DNA of 64,000 nucleotides from Novosphingobium sp. Gsoil 351 (GCF_009707465.1 NZ_CP046120.1:3129501-3193500); one strand, 5' to 3'; shown: positions 45,403 to 54,995, numbered from the stretch's first letter. Numbers and translations are program-made. The notes: generated by a model from the letters alone, not told the origin.

Positions 45403-46308
45403 ATGTATCGTGATTTCACCTATCCAGATGTCCTAGCGAGTTCAGAACGCTCAAACTGGCGTCTTGACGACGTCTTGGGTCCGAACGATCGGCTCGACTT
45501 CAGCCATCGTTTCATGCCTGAAGCGCTCGCCCGAACCGATGCGGCCCCGGGGCTCGAGACAAGGCAGCGCCTCGTGCTCAATCAGATCATTGGACACCAG
45601 TATTTGAGCCTGTTTGGCGTCATCGAAGAATTCATTCTTCCTTTCGTTCTGGACCATGCCCGCCCCCAGCTCGACAGCGATGATTACCGCGTCCGCGCAT
45701 TGCTGCAGTTCGCGGGGGAGGAGGCCAAGCACATCCAGTTGTTTCGCCGGTTCAGGCAAGCGTTTGCAGATGGCTTTGGGACACCTTGCCAGATCATAGG
45801 GCCAGCCCAGGCGATCGCAGCCGAAGTACTGCGTCATGATCCACTCGCTGTGGCTATTGCGATCCTTCACATCGAATGGATGACCCAGAGCCACTATCTG
45901 GACAGCGTCAAGGACGACGGACAGATCGATCCCCGGTTCAAGAGTCTCCTGCGGCACCATTGGATGGAAGAAGCGCAGCACGCGAAGCTCGACACGCTGA
46001 TGGTCCTGGCGCTGGCCGAAGGGCGGTCCGAGCCCTCGATCCTGAACGCCACCAAGGAATACCTGGAGATCTGCGAGTTCCTTGACGCGGGGCTCGCCCA
46101 GCAAGCGGAGCTCAACCTCGTGGCGCTCCAGCAGGCGAGCGGCAGTTCCGTTGCCAACCCTGAGACACTGATCGCTCAGCAGCATCGAGCGGCGCGGTGG
46201 ACCTACCTCGGTTCGGGCATGGTGCACGACAAGTTCGTCGGCACCCTCGCAAATATTTCGCCTGCCGCTCAGGCGTTCGTATCGACTGCTGCGATGCGGT
46301 TCAGTTAA
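45403..46308 (+). CDS. Ferritin-like diiron oxygenase-type protein
   Basis: A 301-residue helical protein with a diiron ligand set of the ferritin/AurF type: E75 or E76 in VIEEF, EEAKH at 106-110, a Glu in HIEWM at about 158 and EEAQH at 189-193. AurF-like oxygenases N-oxygenate arylamines; others act on aldehydes or lipids. ATG 45403 follows AGGAG; the gene is the second of a three-gene operon (small membrane protein, this gene, OsmC-like). Whether it is an oxygenase, a hydroxylase or a peroxide scavenger is open. Confidence 0.75.
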   Translation: MYRDFTYPDVLASSERSNWRLDDVLGPNDRLDFSHRFMPEALARTDAAPGLETRQRLVLNQIIGHQYLSLFGVIEEFILPFVLDHARPQLDSDDYRVRALLQFAGEEAKHIQLFRRFRQAFADGFGTPCQIIGPAQAIAAEVLRHDPLAVAIAILHIEWMTQSHYLDSVKDDGQIDPRFKSLLRHHWMEEAQHAKLDTLMVLALAEGRSEPSILNATKEYLEICEFLDAGLAQQAELNLVALQQASGSSVANPETLIAQQHRAARWTYLGSGMVHDKFVGTLANISPAAQAFVSTAAMRFS

Positions 46309-46330
46309 TTAGCAACGAAGGAGAATTACC

Positions 46331-46894
46331 ATGTTGGATACCGTAAAAACCAATTGCGTCAACGATATCGATTTGACTGCGCTGGAAGCAGTCGTGTCGG
46401 CTATCGATGCCGATCCGGCAAATGCCCAGGTCGGATTTCACGTCACGAGCCGCTGGATGGGACAGACCCGCAGCGAAACCACCGTTGAGGCAATTACGCT
46501 CGGTGGCGATCGGATCGAGCGTAACTTCGGGATCGTGGTCGACGAACCAGACGAACTGCTGGGCACCAACACCGCGCCCAATCCGCAGGAGTTGCTGATG
46601 ACCGCGGTCAACGCGTGCATGGTCGTCGGTTATGTAGCCGGCGCCGCAATCCGCGGAATCGAACTCGACAAACTCGAAATCGAAACGAAGGGCGAACTCG
46701 ACCTGCGTGGCTTCCTGGGCTTGCGTGACGACGTGCCGGCCGGATACAAGGCTATCGATTACGAGGTGAGGATCAGCGGCAAGGGTACGGCTGCCCAGTT
46801 TGCGGAAATCCACGAGAGCGTGATGGCTACCTCACCAAATTACTTCAACATGAGTCGGCCGATCAAAATGAACGGCAAACTGAATGTGATGTGA
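46331..46894 (+). CDS. OsmC-family protein
   Basis: A 187-residue member of the OsmC/Ohr fold. The first motif (NPQELLMTAVNACMVVGYVAGA) has the expected Cys after VNA; the second position normally SPxC is replaced by TSPNYFNMS, so the usual disulfide/peroxidatic pair is incomplete. Such single-Cys members may bind rather than reduce hydroperoxides. It follows the diiron protein by 22 bases. Complete start and stop; ATG 46331 follows AAGGAG. Confidence 0.82.
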   Translation: MLDTVKTNCVNDIDLTALEAVVSAIDADPANAQVGFHVTSRWMGQTRSETTVEAITLGGDRIERNFGIVVDEPDELLGTNTAPNPQELLMTAVNACMVVGYVAGAAIRGIELDKLEIETKGELDLRGFLGLRDDVPAGYKAIDYEVRISGKGTAAQFAEIHESVMATSPNYFNMSRPIKMNGKLNVM

Positions 46895-46975
46895 TGAGTG
46901 TTAGAGCCGAACGAGAATAGTATGCGGTATAATCCCCAGCACAATCTCGTTTGCCTCCGCTGACTCACTACAAGG

Positions 46976-47010
46976 AAAAGGCTTTCTCCCCTCGGGTAGA
47001 AGGCCTTTTT
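46976..47010 (+). terminator. Intrinsic terminator after the OsmC-like gene
   Basis: AAAAGGC-TTTCT pairs with AGAAG-GCCTTTT around the loop CCCCTCGGGT, and the right arm runs straight into a T tract. It lies about 80 bases after the stop at 46894. Confidence 0.75.
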
Positions 47011-47450
47011 CTGTATCACGCGCATCGGCTTAGCCGGTCCAAGCGTACACGTCGCGGCTCTATCGGAGCTCAGTATGGGGCCATTCGACGGGCCTGCCCA
47101 AGCCAATGGCTGCTTATGTAATTTCGAGACCCAAGACCGGATAGGCCGGACTCGTGAAGAGTTTCGGGCGCCGGTAGGCGTACGAAAGTCCCCGAGGGAC
47201 GAACCCGCGGGCCCCATGCGCTGGTCTATGGGTAAAACGGTTCTTGGCCGGTCGGCGCTGGTGCGACGGCAGCTTCTATGCGCTGCGCGATGGCGTGCGG
47301 ACTGACGGCTTCGATGCCTGACCCGGTCGTCGATCGGGGTGAGTGAGGAGATCGATGCCGTGAGCCTGGCCATGTCGGGGGAGAGTGGTGCGAACGCGGT
47401 CGGGTCCCGAAGCGAGGCTGCGCGGGACGGCTGCGATGATGCGTGGCGGA
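47011..47450. other. Non-coding stretch next to IS91-type remnant
   Basis: About 440 bases between the terminator and the IS91-type remnant. Frames are open on both strands but read as nothing known. It may include an IS end; no repeats or terminal sequences could be confirmed. Confidence 0.35.
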
Positions 47451-47934
47451 TCACGCTGCGGCCCTTTCCGGTGACGGCGGCGCGCGCGGGAGGCGCCAGC
47501 GCTCGAAGATCTCGATGACGATCATGCGCCCGCCGCAGCAGGGGGCAGGGCGGACGAACATCGACCGGTTCGTCGGGGGTGTCGTCGTTGGCGGGCGGAG
47601 CGACGGCCAGCAGCTGGCGCGCGAGGGCGATGCTGTCCTTGCGGGCGAGATCCGGCCGATCGACCGTGTGAGTGAAGAAGAACCGCAGCGCTGCAATCTT
47701 CGCGTTCATGGTCGTCCCGGTGACGCCGGTCTCGCGTTGCTCGAGCTGGTAGCGTCGCAGGTCTTCCGCACTCGCCGTATCCGGAGGACGGCCCAGAAAC
47801 GTGGTGGAGCGCGCTATATCGCGAATGTAGTTGCGCTGCGTCGCGGCCGTGAACCGCCGCATGTCCATGTCTTCGATCAGCCGTCGGCGCAGCGGGCTCA
47901 TCGGGGTCGGGGGAAGAGGAATGGTCGGGGTCAT
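47451..47934 (-). pseudogene. Internally deleted IS91-type element: tyrosine-recombinase N-terminus joined to transposase C-terminus
   Basis: ATG 47934 (after GGAGCCC) begins a core-binding domain typical of the small tyrosine recombinase that travels with IS91-type elements: MSPLRRRLIEDMDMRRFTAATQRNYI... KIAALRFFFTHTV. After about 90 residues it turns into RQLLAVAPPANDD... RPPCP and, one base later, CCGGRMIVIEIFERW, the zinc-ribbon tail of an IS91 transposase. So the catalytic parts of both proteins are gone. An extra C in a C5 run near 47535-47539 shifts the last part. No activity is expected. Confidence 0.6.
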
Positions 47935-48319
47935 CGTCGGGCTCCTTGGTTGAAGGAGCCACCGCGGTCTGCCTCGCCCAGACGACACTCAACCCAGTCG
48001 CGACATCCGCGCGATCACTCTACCTCACCGCACGCACCCCTCCCGCGCAGCGGGTCGTCTAATCGCTCCGCCGTCAAGGGGGCTGGTGCAAAGCTGGTCT
48101 CCTCTTGGCCGAAAGCTCGTTCGTTTGCCGGGTACAGGGTCGTCTACGCGGTCGACGCAAGAGCGGACGCTGCAGGATGAGTTACGCAGGGGAGATCTTC
48201 CTATGTTCGTGACGCAATCTGCTCACTGAGGCAGTTGCTTCCCGCTTCGCGGAATGATCCCGTCCGCGTCCCGGCAGGGACGGCTCGGAGCGTCCTGCAA
48301 GGACGCTATCGGTCAATAC
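47935..48319. other. Non-coding stretch between the IS91-type remnant and the IS110 gene
   Basis: About 385 bases with no supported gene. Hairpin-forming GC stretches around 48260-48310 (GGCAGGGACGGCTC, GTCCTGCAAGGAC) lie next to the transposase gene stop and may belong to the IS110 end. Confidence 0.35.
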
Positions 48320-49387
48320 TCAAGATGAGGCGTGGTCGCAGAAGGCATCTACCGGATCAGCTTGTGGCGACCGCCCCGCTCGCGGATCGAACAACTCGCC
48401 CGTCTTCAGCATCGAGTGCATGACTACTGCAAGCTTGCGCGCGAGTGCTACGGCCGCGCGTTTGAAGCCAAGTCGTTCCTTCAGTTCCAGCGCCCAGGTG
48501 CGCAAGCTGCTGGTATCCCTCGTCCGGTTCAAGATGACCGCGGCTGCTTCGAAGAGGAGGTGTCGCATCTGGTTGTCGCCACGCCGTGAGATGTGTCCTT
48601 CATAGTCGACCTCGCCCGACTGGTAACGCCTGGGCGTCAGCCCGATCCATGCGCCCACAGATCGCGAGTTCTTGAAGTTCGCGGGATCCTCGACCGCCGC
48701 GACGAAAGCCGTGGCGGTGACGGTTCCGACGCCGGGCACCGACATCAGCTGCCGGCAGCGCTGATCTTCGCGCGCCAACGCGACCAAATGGCTGTTCAAC
48801 TCTGCGGCCCGGACCCGAATGTCTCGCCAGGCCTGAAGCATCGGCAGAACGATGTGCGCCAACTTCTCCTCATCCTCGAGAAGGGTGCGGACATTGCGTT
48901 CGAACACACTGCCCGCGCCCTTGGGCACGACGAGGCCGAACGTCTTCATTACTCCGCGAATCTGGTTCGATATCTGCATCCGCATCTTGAGAAGCTGCCG
49001 CCGCACATTGACCAGCGTGCGGATCAGCATGCTGTCGAAGCCCTTCACGCGGACTTCGCGGTAGAAGCCGGCTTCAGCCAGATGCGCCAGGCCGTCAGCG
49101 TCGTTCGCGTCGGTCTTGTTCGGCGCCATGTCGAGCGCGGCCTTGGCGTGTCGCGCGTCGATGCACCCCGCCGGAATGCCCTCCGTTGTCAGCGTATGGT
49201 AGAACCACACCGACAGCGGCCCCGTCTCGAACACCACTCGGTGTACATGCGGGGCACGCTTGCGGATCACCTCAGCGAGTAGGTGAGGATCGGAGGCGCA
49301 CTTGCCGCGCCAGATCCTTCTTCCATCCTGACGGATCGCGATGGCCGTCTCTTTCATGGAAACGTCGAGACCGATATACTGCTCCAT
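48320..49387 (-). CDS. IS110-family transposase
   Basis: Intact 355-residue IS110 (DEDD-type, RuvC-like) transposase. Seen: GLDVSMKETAIA with first Asp, FETGPLS with Glu, NKTDANDADGLAHLA with the Asp pair, and the C-terminal Tnp_20 part (LMSVPGVGTVTATAFVAAVEDPANFKNSRSVGAWIGLTPRRYQSG) with the serine-bearing region. IS110 elements have no terminal inverted repeats, so the borders of the element cannot be fixed; 48181-49480 is a plausible extent. It is the only transposase gene here that looks functional besides that of the IS256 element. Confidence 0.9.
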   Translation of the reverse strand: MEQYIGLDVSMKETAIAIRQDGRRIWRGKCASDPHLLAEVIRKRAPHVHRVVFETGPLSVWFYHTLTTEGIPAGCIDARHAKAALDMAPNKTDANDADGLAHLAEAGFYREVRVKGFDSMLIRTLVNVRRQLLKMRMQISNQIRGVMKTFGLVVPKGAGSVFERNVRTLLEDEEKLAHIVLPMLQAWRDIRVRAAELNSHLVALAREDQRCRQLMSVPGVGTVTATAFVAAVEDPANFKNSRSVGAWIGLTPRRYQSGEVDYEGHISRRGDNQMRHLLFEAAAVILNRTRDTSSLRTWALELKERLGFKRAAVALARKLAVVMHSMLKTGELFDPRAGRSPQADPVDAFCDHASS

Positions 49388-49926
49388 GGCTGTCCTCCAT
49401 TCGATGCTTGGGCCCGGTCACCATCGTGAGCCCGCACTGCATCCTATCGGGGGACAGCCAACCGGCAGCGTCCAAACATCACCACCGAGGTCTACATGAC
49501 CGTCGCTCCCGCGATTACGTCATGTTCGTCCAACGGCCCCGTTGCAATCGCACTCCACCTTGCCAACAAACGTCCGGTTTCGACGTGCGGCCGCGGTGCC
49601 GCGAGCGGAGGCTATGTCGGAGGCTGCTGACCGAGAAATTGGCTCGCCCGCGTGTCAGTTTTACTACACTTTCTGGGTCAAACCTGGCAGCCATAAGACC
49701 GCCCGGTCCCGAACGTAAAAACTCTTGCCGACCGCAGCTCTGAAACAGCTTCACTTTGCGCGGCTGCCGCCTCCACTCTACGCCTCTGAGGACGGCCGAT
49801 CGGCCGTGAGGCCAAGTATCGGATACAGCGGACGGTGGCGGTATCGGGTTCTAAGGACAGCTCAAGCCAAGGCTCTCATTCCAACTCCTTGGATTCAGCT
49901 TTGAGTCCCGAATGCCGTGAGTTGCT
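49388..49926. other. Stretch with no supported gene after the IS110 transposase
   Basis: About 540 bases upstream of the IS110 transposase start and downstream of the MocR-type gene. Several short frames without motifs; it probably contains the IS110 left flank and old inserted DNA. Confidence 0.4.
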
Positions 49927-51260
49927 CTATGGCCGGACATGCGCATCAAGAACCTTCAGGGCTGTCTCCAGAGTTTCTCTCTCGGCCACCCCGCCGAGCG
50001 AGATCCGCAAGGCTTGCTCACGGCAAGGTCCAACGGTGAAGCGATCCGAAGGAATGGCGCCTATCCCCTCCATGGATAGTCTCTGTGACAGGTCCGCTGC
50101 CGCTACTCCACCCGGGAGCTTTAGCCAGAGATGAAAACCTTGCGGGTCGCAGGCATATTCATTGCCGCAAAGCACATCGCTCGCGAGCTTGGACCGCCAG
50201 CTGGCCTCGGACCGGACAGCTGAGACGAGTCGATCAAAAGATCCATCGCGAAGCCAGGTCGTTACGACCGCAGCGTTGAGGGGCGGAGCCATGACCGACG
50301 TCTCATGAACGTCGGCGGCCAGCTGGAGGGCCTGGGCGGCGCTCGGCACCCTGACGAACGCGACGCGCAGTGCAGGGGATATGGTTTTAGAGGTGCTCAG
50401 CACATACCAGCCTAGCTCCGGCGCGAGTTTGCTCAGCGGCGGCAGCGGTTTGCCGGACAGCAAACCGTAGGCATCATCCTCGATAATCTGAATGCCATGG
50501 AGCCTGGCAGACCGCGTCAAGTCCTCGCGCTGTTCTGTGGAGAGCGTAAGCGTAGTCGGGTTGTCGTTCGTCGGAACGACGTAAAGCGCACTGATCGGCC
50601 CGTCTTGGCAAGCACGCGTGAGGGCATCGCCGGTCATTTCAGGGAGCGGAACCAGTTCCACACTCATCCGCTGAGCGATTGCAAGGAACCCGGGGTATAC
50701 AAACCGACCGCAGGCGATGCGGTCTCCCGGCTTGGCAATCACGCTCATGATTGCGTGCAGGGCATTCTGCCCCCTGACGTCACCACTGTCTGGGCAAGTT
50801 TGCATTGCAGGCCCAGGCGGCCCAAAAGAACCGCGCCCGCCCGGCGAGGCTCCTGCCCGCCCCCGGCGTTCTGGTACTGCAACTCGGACATCCCGGCGGT
50901 TCCAAGAACAGTGTGAAGAGCATTGGAGAACGCCCTCTGCAGAACGGCACCAGGTGGCACGGGCGGAGTATTCATGCCGTTGTCGACCTGCAGTGCTGCG
51001 GAAATAGACGCCTTCGCCGCATCGCGAACAAAGCTGCCTTGGCGCCCCTTGCCAACTATCAGCCCACGGTGACGTGCAATCTCGTAGCCACGCGTAACAG
51101 TCGTCAAATCGATGCCAAGCGCAGCCGCGAGTTCTCGCTGCGGCGGAATACGATCTCCGGCCGCCAGGTCACCACGCCTGATGGCTTCTGTGAGCGCATC
51201 CGCGACAGCCTGATATTTGGGTCCGGGTGAACCAGTCAGGTCAGGAGTCCAGCTTGGCAA
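49927..51260 (-). CDS. MocR/PdxR-type regulator: GntR helix-turn-helix fused to aminotransferase fold (frameshift near 50769-50773)
   Basis: N-terminal GntR winged helix (IRRGDLAAGDRIPPQRELAAALGIDLTTVTRGYEIARHRGLI) joined to a PLP-dependent aminotransferase-like domain (VVPTNDNPTTLTLS, EDDAYG, and STSKTISPALR with the probable PLP Lys). The frame switches in a run of five C on the + strand at about 50769-50773; six would keep it open, giving 444 residues, normal for the family. TTG at 51260 is used, with AGGAGG upstream. MocR regulators sense PLP- or amine-linked metabolites. It overlaps the DUF983 gene end by 20 bases. Confidence 0.82.
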
Positions 51261-51692
51261 TTCTCTTCGCCTCCTCTCGCTGATGCAGTTCCGCCCAAAG
51301 CTTCTCCGTTCCCGCCTCGACTGACCGGTTTACGAACTGGGACGCGACCAGCCAGCCCTTTATCGGCTGCAGGGGCAGAACAGTCCCAATGGCAAGGAGC
51401 GGAAACGAGGTCAGCAGGTGCACCCAGAACGGCGGATCGTAGGTAAACTGTAGCCAAACTACAAAAAGATTAGCGGGAACGCCACAATGCACAGCGAGAA
51501 AAACGCTGGGCCATCGTCAGGAGCGGCGAAACGGTAGTCGAGACCACACGCCTTGCATTGTTCGGAAAGCTGCAGCCATTTGCTGAACATTCGACCCTCA
51601 CCGCAACGTGGGCACAATCCCTTCCAGCCGCTGTGGAGGATCCAATTGAGGCCCTCGCGACCATGCAGTTCCACGGTGAACTCCTTATCCAT
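51241..51692 (-). CDS. DUF983 family zinc-ribbon membrane protein (frameshift in a T run)
   Basis: About 150 residues after correction. N-terminal CPRCGEGRMFSKWLQLSEQCKACGLDY zinc ribbon (two CxxC pairs) followed by two membrane segments (FFSLCIVAFPLIF; VVWLQFTYDPPFWVHLLTSFPLLAIGTVLPLQPIKGWLV), the DUF983 layout, function unknown. The frame changes in a T5 run on the minus strand near 51465-51475; T6 would join both parts. The end overlaps the MocR-type start. Divergent from a small open frame at 51777. Confidence 0.75.
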
Positions 51693-51776
51693 ACAAACTG
51701 CCAGTGATCACCATACATCAAACCGAACAAATAGTATAGGATCGTTTGTATCCTTCTGATAATAAGGGAGAATCAC

Positions 51777-51938
51777 ATGATTGAGGTCGAGAATGGTAGT
51801 AAGCTACCATACAATGATACCTACAAGCACCGCAGCCAACCCCTGTCGATACGGCAAGGCGAAACGCACACCGCTATGCTTGCGAAGCCTCCAGCAGGTC
51901 CGCAGATCAAGAACGACAGGCGGCCGCCTTCTGCTTGA
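51777..51938 (+). CDS. Small hypothetical protein (53 residues)
   Basis: ATG 51777 follows AGGGAG with 8 bases between. The product is hydrophilic (MIEVENGSKLPYNDTYKHRS...) without membrane segment or Cys. It is divergent from DUF983/MocR across an 84-base promoter region, as a MocR target would be. Codon use is not decisive and no family is recognised; it may not be expressed. Confidence 0.35.
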   Translation: MIEVENGSKLPYNDTYKHRSQPLSIRQGETHTAMLAKPPAGPQIKNDRRPPSA

Positions 51939-52282
51939 AATACGGGAACGGACGGGTTCGCCGCCGCTGACACCAAGGCTGCTTCGGAAATAATGGCTAT
52001 CCAGCGAATGGCCGCCGTCGTTGCGACCGAGCTGAAGGATCGGTGATGCGAGACCGACCGCGGCGTTTCGCGAACTCCGGACGGTCTCGTAGGCACTGGT
52101 CAAATTGCGACGCAACCAAGGGGGCCTGACAGCAATGTGGAGCCTGCCAGGCTTTGACGCTACGCCCCGCAATTAGTCCGGTTCCGGCCCCATCGCCGCC
52201 CTCGGCTTGGCATGAAAGTAGGGCAATTTGCCACGGGCTGATTTGAGGCTGGCAACGACCACTTTGTTGGCGGCTGCCGTCC
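51939..52282. other. Stretch with no supported gene
   Basis: About 340 bases with only shadow frames; no RNA structure or terminator is evident. Confidence 0.4.
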
Positions 52283-52546
52283 TCACCGCAACTGACTGTC
52301 TTTGCTGCCCCGGCGGTTTATGAGGGAGTGGATCACCGCCTTATCGCGTAGCCCCTGGCATGCTACGCAGGTGCGCACGCCCGGCAATGCTTCTCGCCGA
52401 CGAACAGGAATAGCCTCGCCACATTCTTCACAATGCTCGAGCCCCTCGCCAGCGGGCATCCGTGCACGAGCTCCGCGAACGGCGTCGTTCACGGTGTCAT
52501 CAATCTGATCCTGAACTGCACCGTCGCGTGACCATCCACCGGCCAT
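52283..52546 (-). CDS. DksA/TraR-type zinc-finger protein
   Basis: An 87-residue protein with a C-terminal zinc finger CEECGEAIPVRRREALPGVRTCVAC (two CxxC pairs, 17 residues between them), the pattern of YbiI/TraR/DksA-like small proteins that bind in the secondary channel of RNA polymerase. The N-terminus is short and has no coiled coil, so a full DksA role is unlikely. ATG 52546 follows GAGGA. Alone on the minus strand. Confidence 0.8.
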   Translation of the reverse strand: MAGGWSRDGAVQDQIDDTVNDAVRGARARMPAGEGLEHCEECGEAIPVRRREALPGVRTCVACQGLRDKAVIHSLINRRGSKDSQLR

Positions 52547-52933
52547 ATCAGCGTCCTCACGTCTTCTTAAGTGGAACGTGGGAATACAAGGAGCACGGTT
52601 CAATGCTTGGCCGCGACCGCCGAGAACGTACAACCGATCTGAAGCGAACCAAGGTCAGCTTACAGACCTCCGCAAAACTCCAACGGGCGGCAGCAATGTT
52701 GGCGGTAGCCGTCGTGCCTCAGCCGTGTCCGGGAACGGCAGCTATCCTTACGTTGGCGCTCCAAACCGGCCATTCCGAACTCGGCCCCGAAATCGCCGAT
52801 GCGGACATGCACGGTCATTACTCAGGTCATGTCGGAAAGGGGTTCAGGTCCCGTCGCGCAAGCTAAGACCCCCGCCTCAAGCCGGGCGCATCGACCCGAC
52901 TCAAATTCAGAACGAGGTGCTCCTCATGAGGAC
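52547..52933. other. Stretch with no supported gene
   Basis: About 390 bases between the zinc-finger gene and the ferredoxin gene. Open frames on the + strand overlap but none has a start signal or motif. Confidence 0.4.
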
Positions 52934-53251
52934 TCAGTCCTCTTCCGCAATCTTTACCCTAAGGCCGTCGAGCGCGTCGGTCATCTGAAGCTGGCAACTT
53001 AGCCGCGAGGTTTCGTCGCGGTGGTCGCTGCTGTCGAGGAGATCGTTCTCGTCCTCGCTCATCTGTCCGAGCTTGTCCGCAGAAGCGGGGTCGACGTGAA
53101 TGTGGCAGGTCGCGCAACTGCAGCACCCGCCGCATAGCGCAAGAAGCTCGTCGAAGCCGTTGTCGCGGATGTTCTCCATCACCGACAGTCCGGCCGTGGC
53201 GTTCACTTCGCTCTCGACGCCTGCGCGATTGGTCACCAGCAGCTTCGGCAT
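52934..53251 (-). CDS. Adrenodoxin-type 2Fe-2S ferredoxin
   Basis: A 105-residue ferredoxin with cluster ligands Cys40, Cys46, Cys49 ([10 protein letters not shown]) and Cys86 (RLSCQLQ), the spacing of adrenodoxin-type proteins that feed P450s or ring hydroxylases. The acidic stretch between ([20 protein letters not shown]) is the usual interaction face. No reductase is in the window, and the P450 at the left edge is 52 kb away, so the partner is unknown. ATG 53251. Confidence 0.9.
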   Translation of the reverse strand: MPKLLVTNRAGVESEVNATAGLSVMENIRDNGFDELLALCGGCCSCATCHIHVDPASADKLGQMSEDENDLLDSSDHRDETSRLSCQLQMTDALDGLRVKIAEED

Positions 53252-53284
53252 AATCGGACCCTCAGTGCCGGACAGGGTATTTCA

Positions 53285-53548
53285 TCAAGCGGTCCCTCGA
53301 TCACCCAGCGCCCGATCGATGTTGTCGAAAAGGATCTTGAGATCGGTCAGTCCGGAGCTCTTGGCGTGGATGCGCACAGTATCAACCAGGCGATGGATCT
53401 GGTGCGCTGTCGCATCATCGAGCTGACCGACCTCCTCCAGCCGTTTGATCAATGTCCCCACCAGCATGAGCGACAGCAGGGCGATGTGGTCGGTTTGGCT
53501 CTCAGGTTGCATCGTCAGCTCACCCATCGGAGTCGAATTCGCACGCAT
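53285..53548 (-). CDS. Small helical hypothetical protein
   Basis: Eighty-seven residues, mainly helical (ALLSLMLVGTLIKRLEEVGQLDDATAHQIHRLVDTVRIHA). The gene lies between the CitE-like and ferredoxin genes on the same strand; the ATG could be 53548 or 53512. No family recognised. Confidence 0.5.
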   Translation of the reverse strand: MRANSTPMGELTMQPESQTDHIALLSLMLVGTLIKRLEEVGQLDDATAHQIHRLVDTVRIHAKSSGLTDLKILFDNIDRALGDRGTA

Positions 53549-53605
53549 GTTAGTCGGTCTGGTCAGATAGGAAACCCGAGAAACTCGAGAGGGTGAATCT
53601 GGCTG

Positions 53606-54475
53606 TCAGCGTTGTACTGAGATGGCCGTCGCGATGTCGCGCACCCGGCGTGCCTGCTCGAGATGCAGAAGTTCGGTCATCCTCCCGTCGACGCTGATCG
53701 CCCCCTTTCCCGCGTTCTCGGGTAGCTCGAACGCCTCGATCACCGCTGCGGCCCAAGCAATCTCGTCGGCGCCGGGAGAAAAGACCTCGTTGCAGGCGGC
53801 AATCTGGGCGGGATGGATCAGCGTCTTGCCGTCAAACCCGAACTCGGCGCCCTGGCAGGCTTCGGCGCGAAACACCGCCTCGTCACGAAATTCATTGCAG
53901 ACCCCGTCGAGCACGGCCAGGCCCCATGCGCGCGCCGCCTGAACCGTAGCGGACAGCGCGGCGTGGAACGGCGTGCGGGCGGGCGTCAGGCGCGCCCGCA
54001 TCTCCTTGGCAAGGTCATTAGTGCCCATGACGAACGCCCGCAACTGCGTGTCGCTCGCGCGCGCCGCGATTGCCGGGAGCGCCGGGATGCAACGGCATGT
54101 TTCCACCATGGCCCAGAGCTGAATTTTGGGCTGCGCCGCCCGAAGCCTGTCAGCATAGGCGTCGAGGTCCTCCGGACAGTCGATCTTTGGCACCAGCACC
54201 GCATCGGCGCCTCCGGCCGCCGCCAGTGCGAGGTCTCCAGATCCCCACGGCGTGTCGATCCCGTTCACCCGCAGCACCAGCGCGCGGGGTCCGAAATCGC
54301 CTGCCTGGAGGACATCGGCTGCAGCAGCGCGCGCTTGATCCTTCATCTCCGGAGCGACCGCATCCTCGAGATCGACGATGACGACATCTACCGGAAGTGC
54401 CCGGGCCTTAATCAGTGCGTTGGCGCTCGAGGCGGGGACGTACAGCGCGCTCCGCCGCGGTCTGTAAGTGTTCAT
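53606..54475 (-). CDS. HpcH/HpaI-type aldolase or citrate-lyase beta-like (CitE) protein
   Basis: About 289 residues from ATG 54475. Seen: RRSALYVPASSANALIKA at the N-terminus, VDLEDAVAPEMK (metal/CoA site), NGIDTPWGSGDL, VLVPKID, VETC... and GFDGKTLIHPAQIAACNEVF near the end, all typical of the CitE-like (beta-methylmalyl-CoA/malyl-CoA lyase) branch. It cleaves or forms acyl-CoA C-C bonds with Mg2+. Neighbours are not CoA genes, so the exact substrate is unclear. Confidence 0.88.
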   Translation of the reverse strand: MNTYRPRRSALYVPASSANALIKARALPVDVVIVDLEDAVAPEMKDQARAAAADVLQAGDFGPRALVLRVNGIDTPWGSGDLALAAAGGADAVLVPKIDCPEDLDAYADRLRAAQPKIQLWAMVETCRCIPALPAIAARASDTQLRAFVMGTNDLAKEMRARLTPARTPFHAALSATVQAARAWGLAVLDGVCNEFRDEAVFRAEACQGAEFGFDGKTLIHPAQIAACNEVFSPGADEIAWAAAVIEAFELPENAGKGAISVDGRMTELLHLEQARRVRDIATAISVQR

Positions 54476-54670
54476 CGATGACACCCCCCGCTCAGCCACT
54501 CCAGTCATCTCGACCGGTCGGCTCTTCTATGTCCGTCGCGCAAGGGTTGTCACCATTGGTCCGTCGCGATGTTCCGGCGAAAACTGTCTCGCGTCGACCC
54601 AGGCCAGGGCGAGCCTGGTGCTCGGGCATAACGCGCCCCGGCTCTCTCGCACTTTCGGCAGAAGGCCGGG

Positions 54671-54892
54671 CTAGCTGGCCTGGACCGCAGCCTCGGCCGC
54701 CGCAAACCCGATCTTGGTGTGCTGGCCGTCGCAGAACGGCTTGGTGGTCGATGCGCCGCACCGGCACAGGAAGACACGGCTCTTGCCGGCGATGTCGTAG
54801 AGATTGCCGTCGCCGTCGCGCAGCTCGAGGTGGCTGAGATCGCCCGTAAGCAGATAGGGACCGTTCTTGGTTGCGACCAGTTCGAGTTCCAT
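54671..54892 (-). CDS. CDGSH iron-sulfur domain protein
   Basis: A 73-residue protein with CRCGASTTKPFCDGQH, matching CxCx2(S/T)x3PxCDGxH, the 2Fe-2S CDGSH site (three Cys and one His). An N-terminal strand (ELVATKNGPYLLTGDLS) matches the bacterial single-domain type. Role in redox or iron sulfur transfer unknown. ATG 54892 follows GAGG. Divergent from the PRC-barrel gene. Confidence 0.85.
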   Translation of the reverse strand: MELELVATKNGPYLLTGDLSHLELRDGDGNLYDIAGKSRVFLCRCGASTTKPFCDGQHTKIGFAAAEAAVQAS

Positions 54893-54995
54893 TGGTGCCT
54901 CCTCTCGCAATTGGTATGGAACGGTCGAGCGGATAAGCCGTTCCTGCTGGTGAAGTTGTAGCTCAAAGGCGCAACGGTGGATCGAGGAATTCGCC

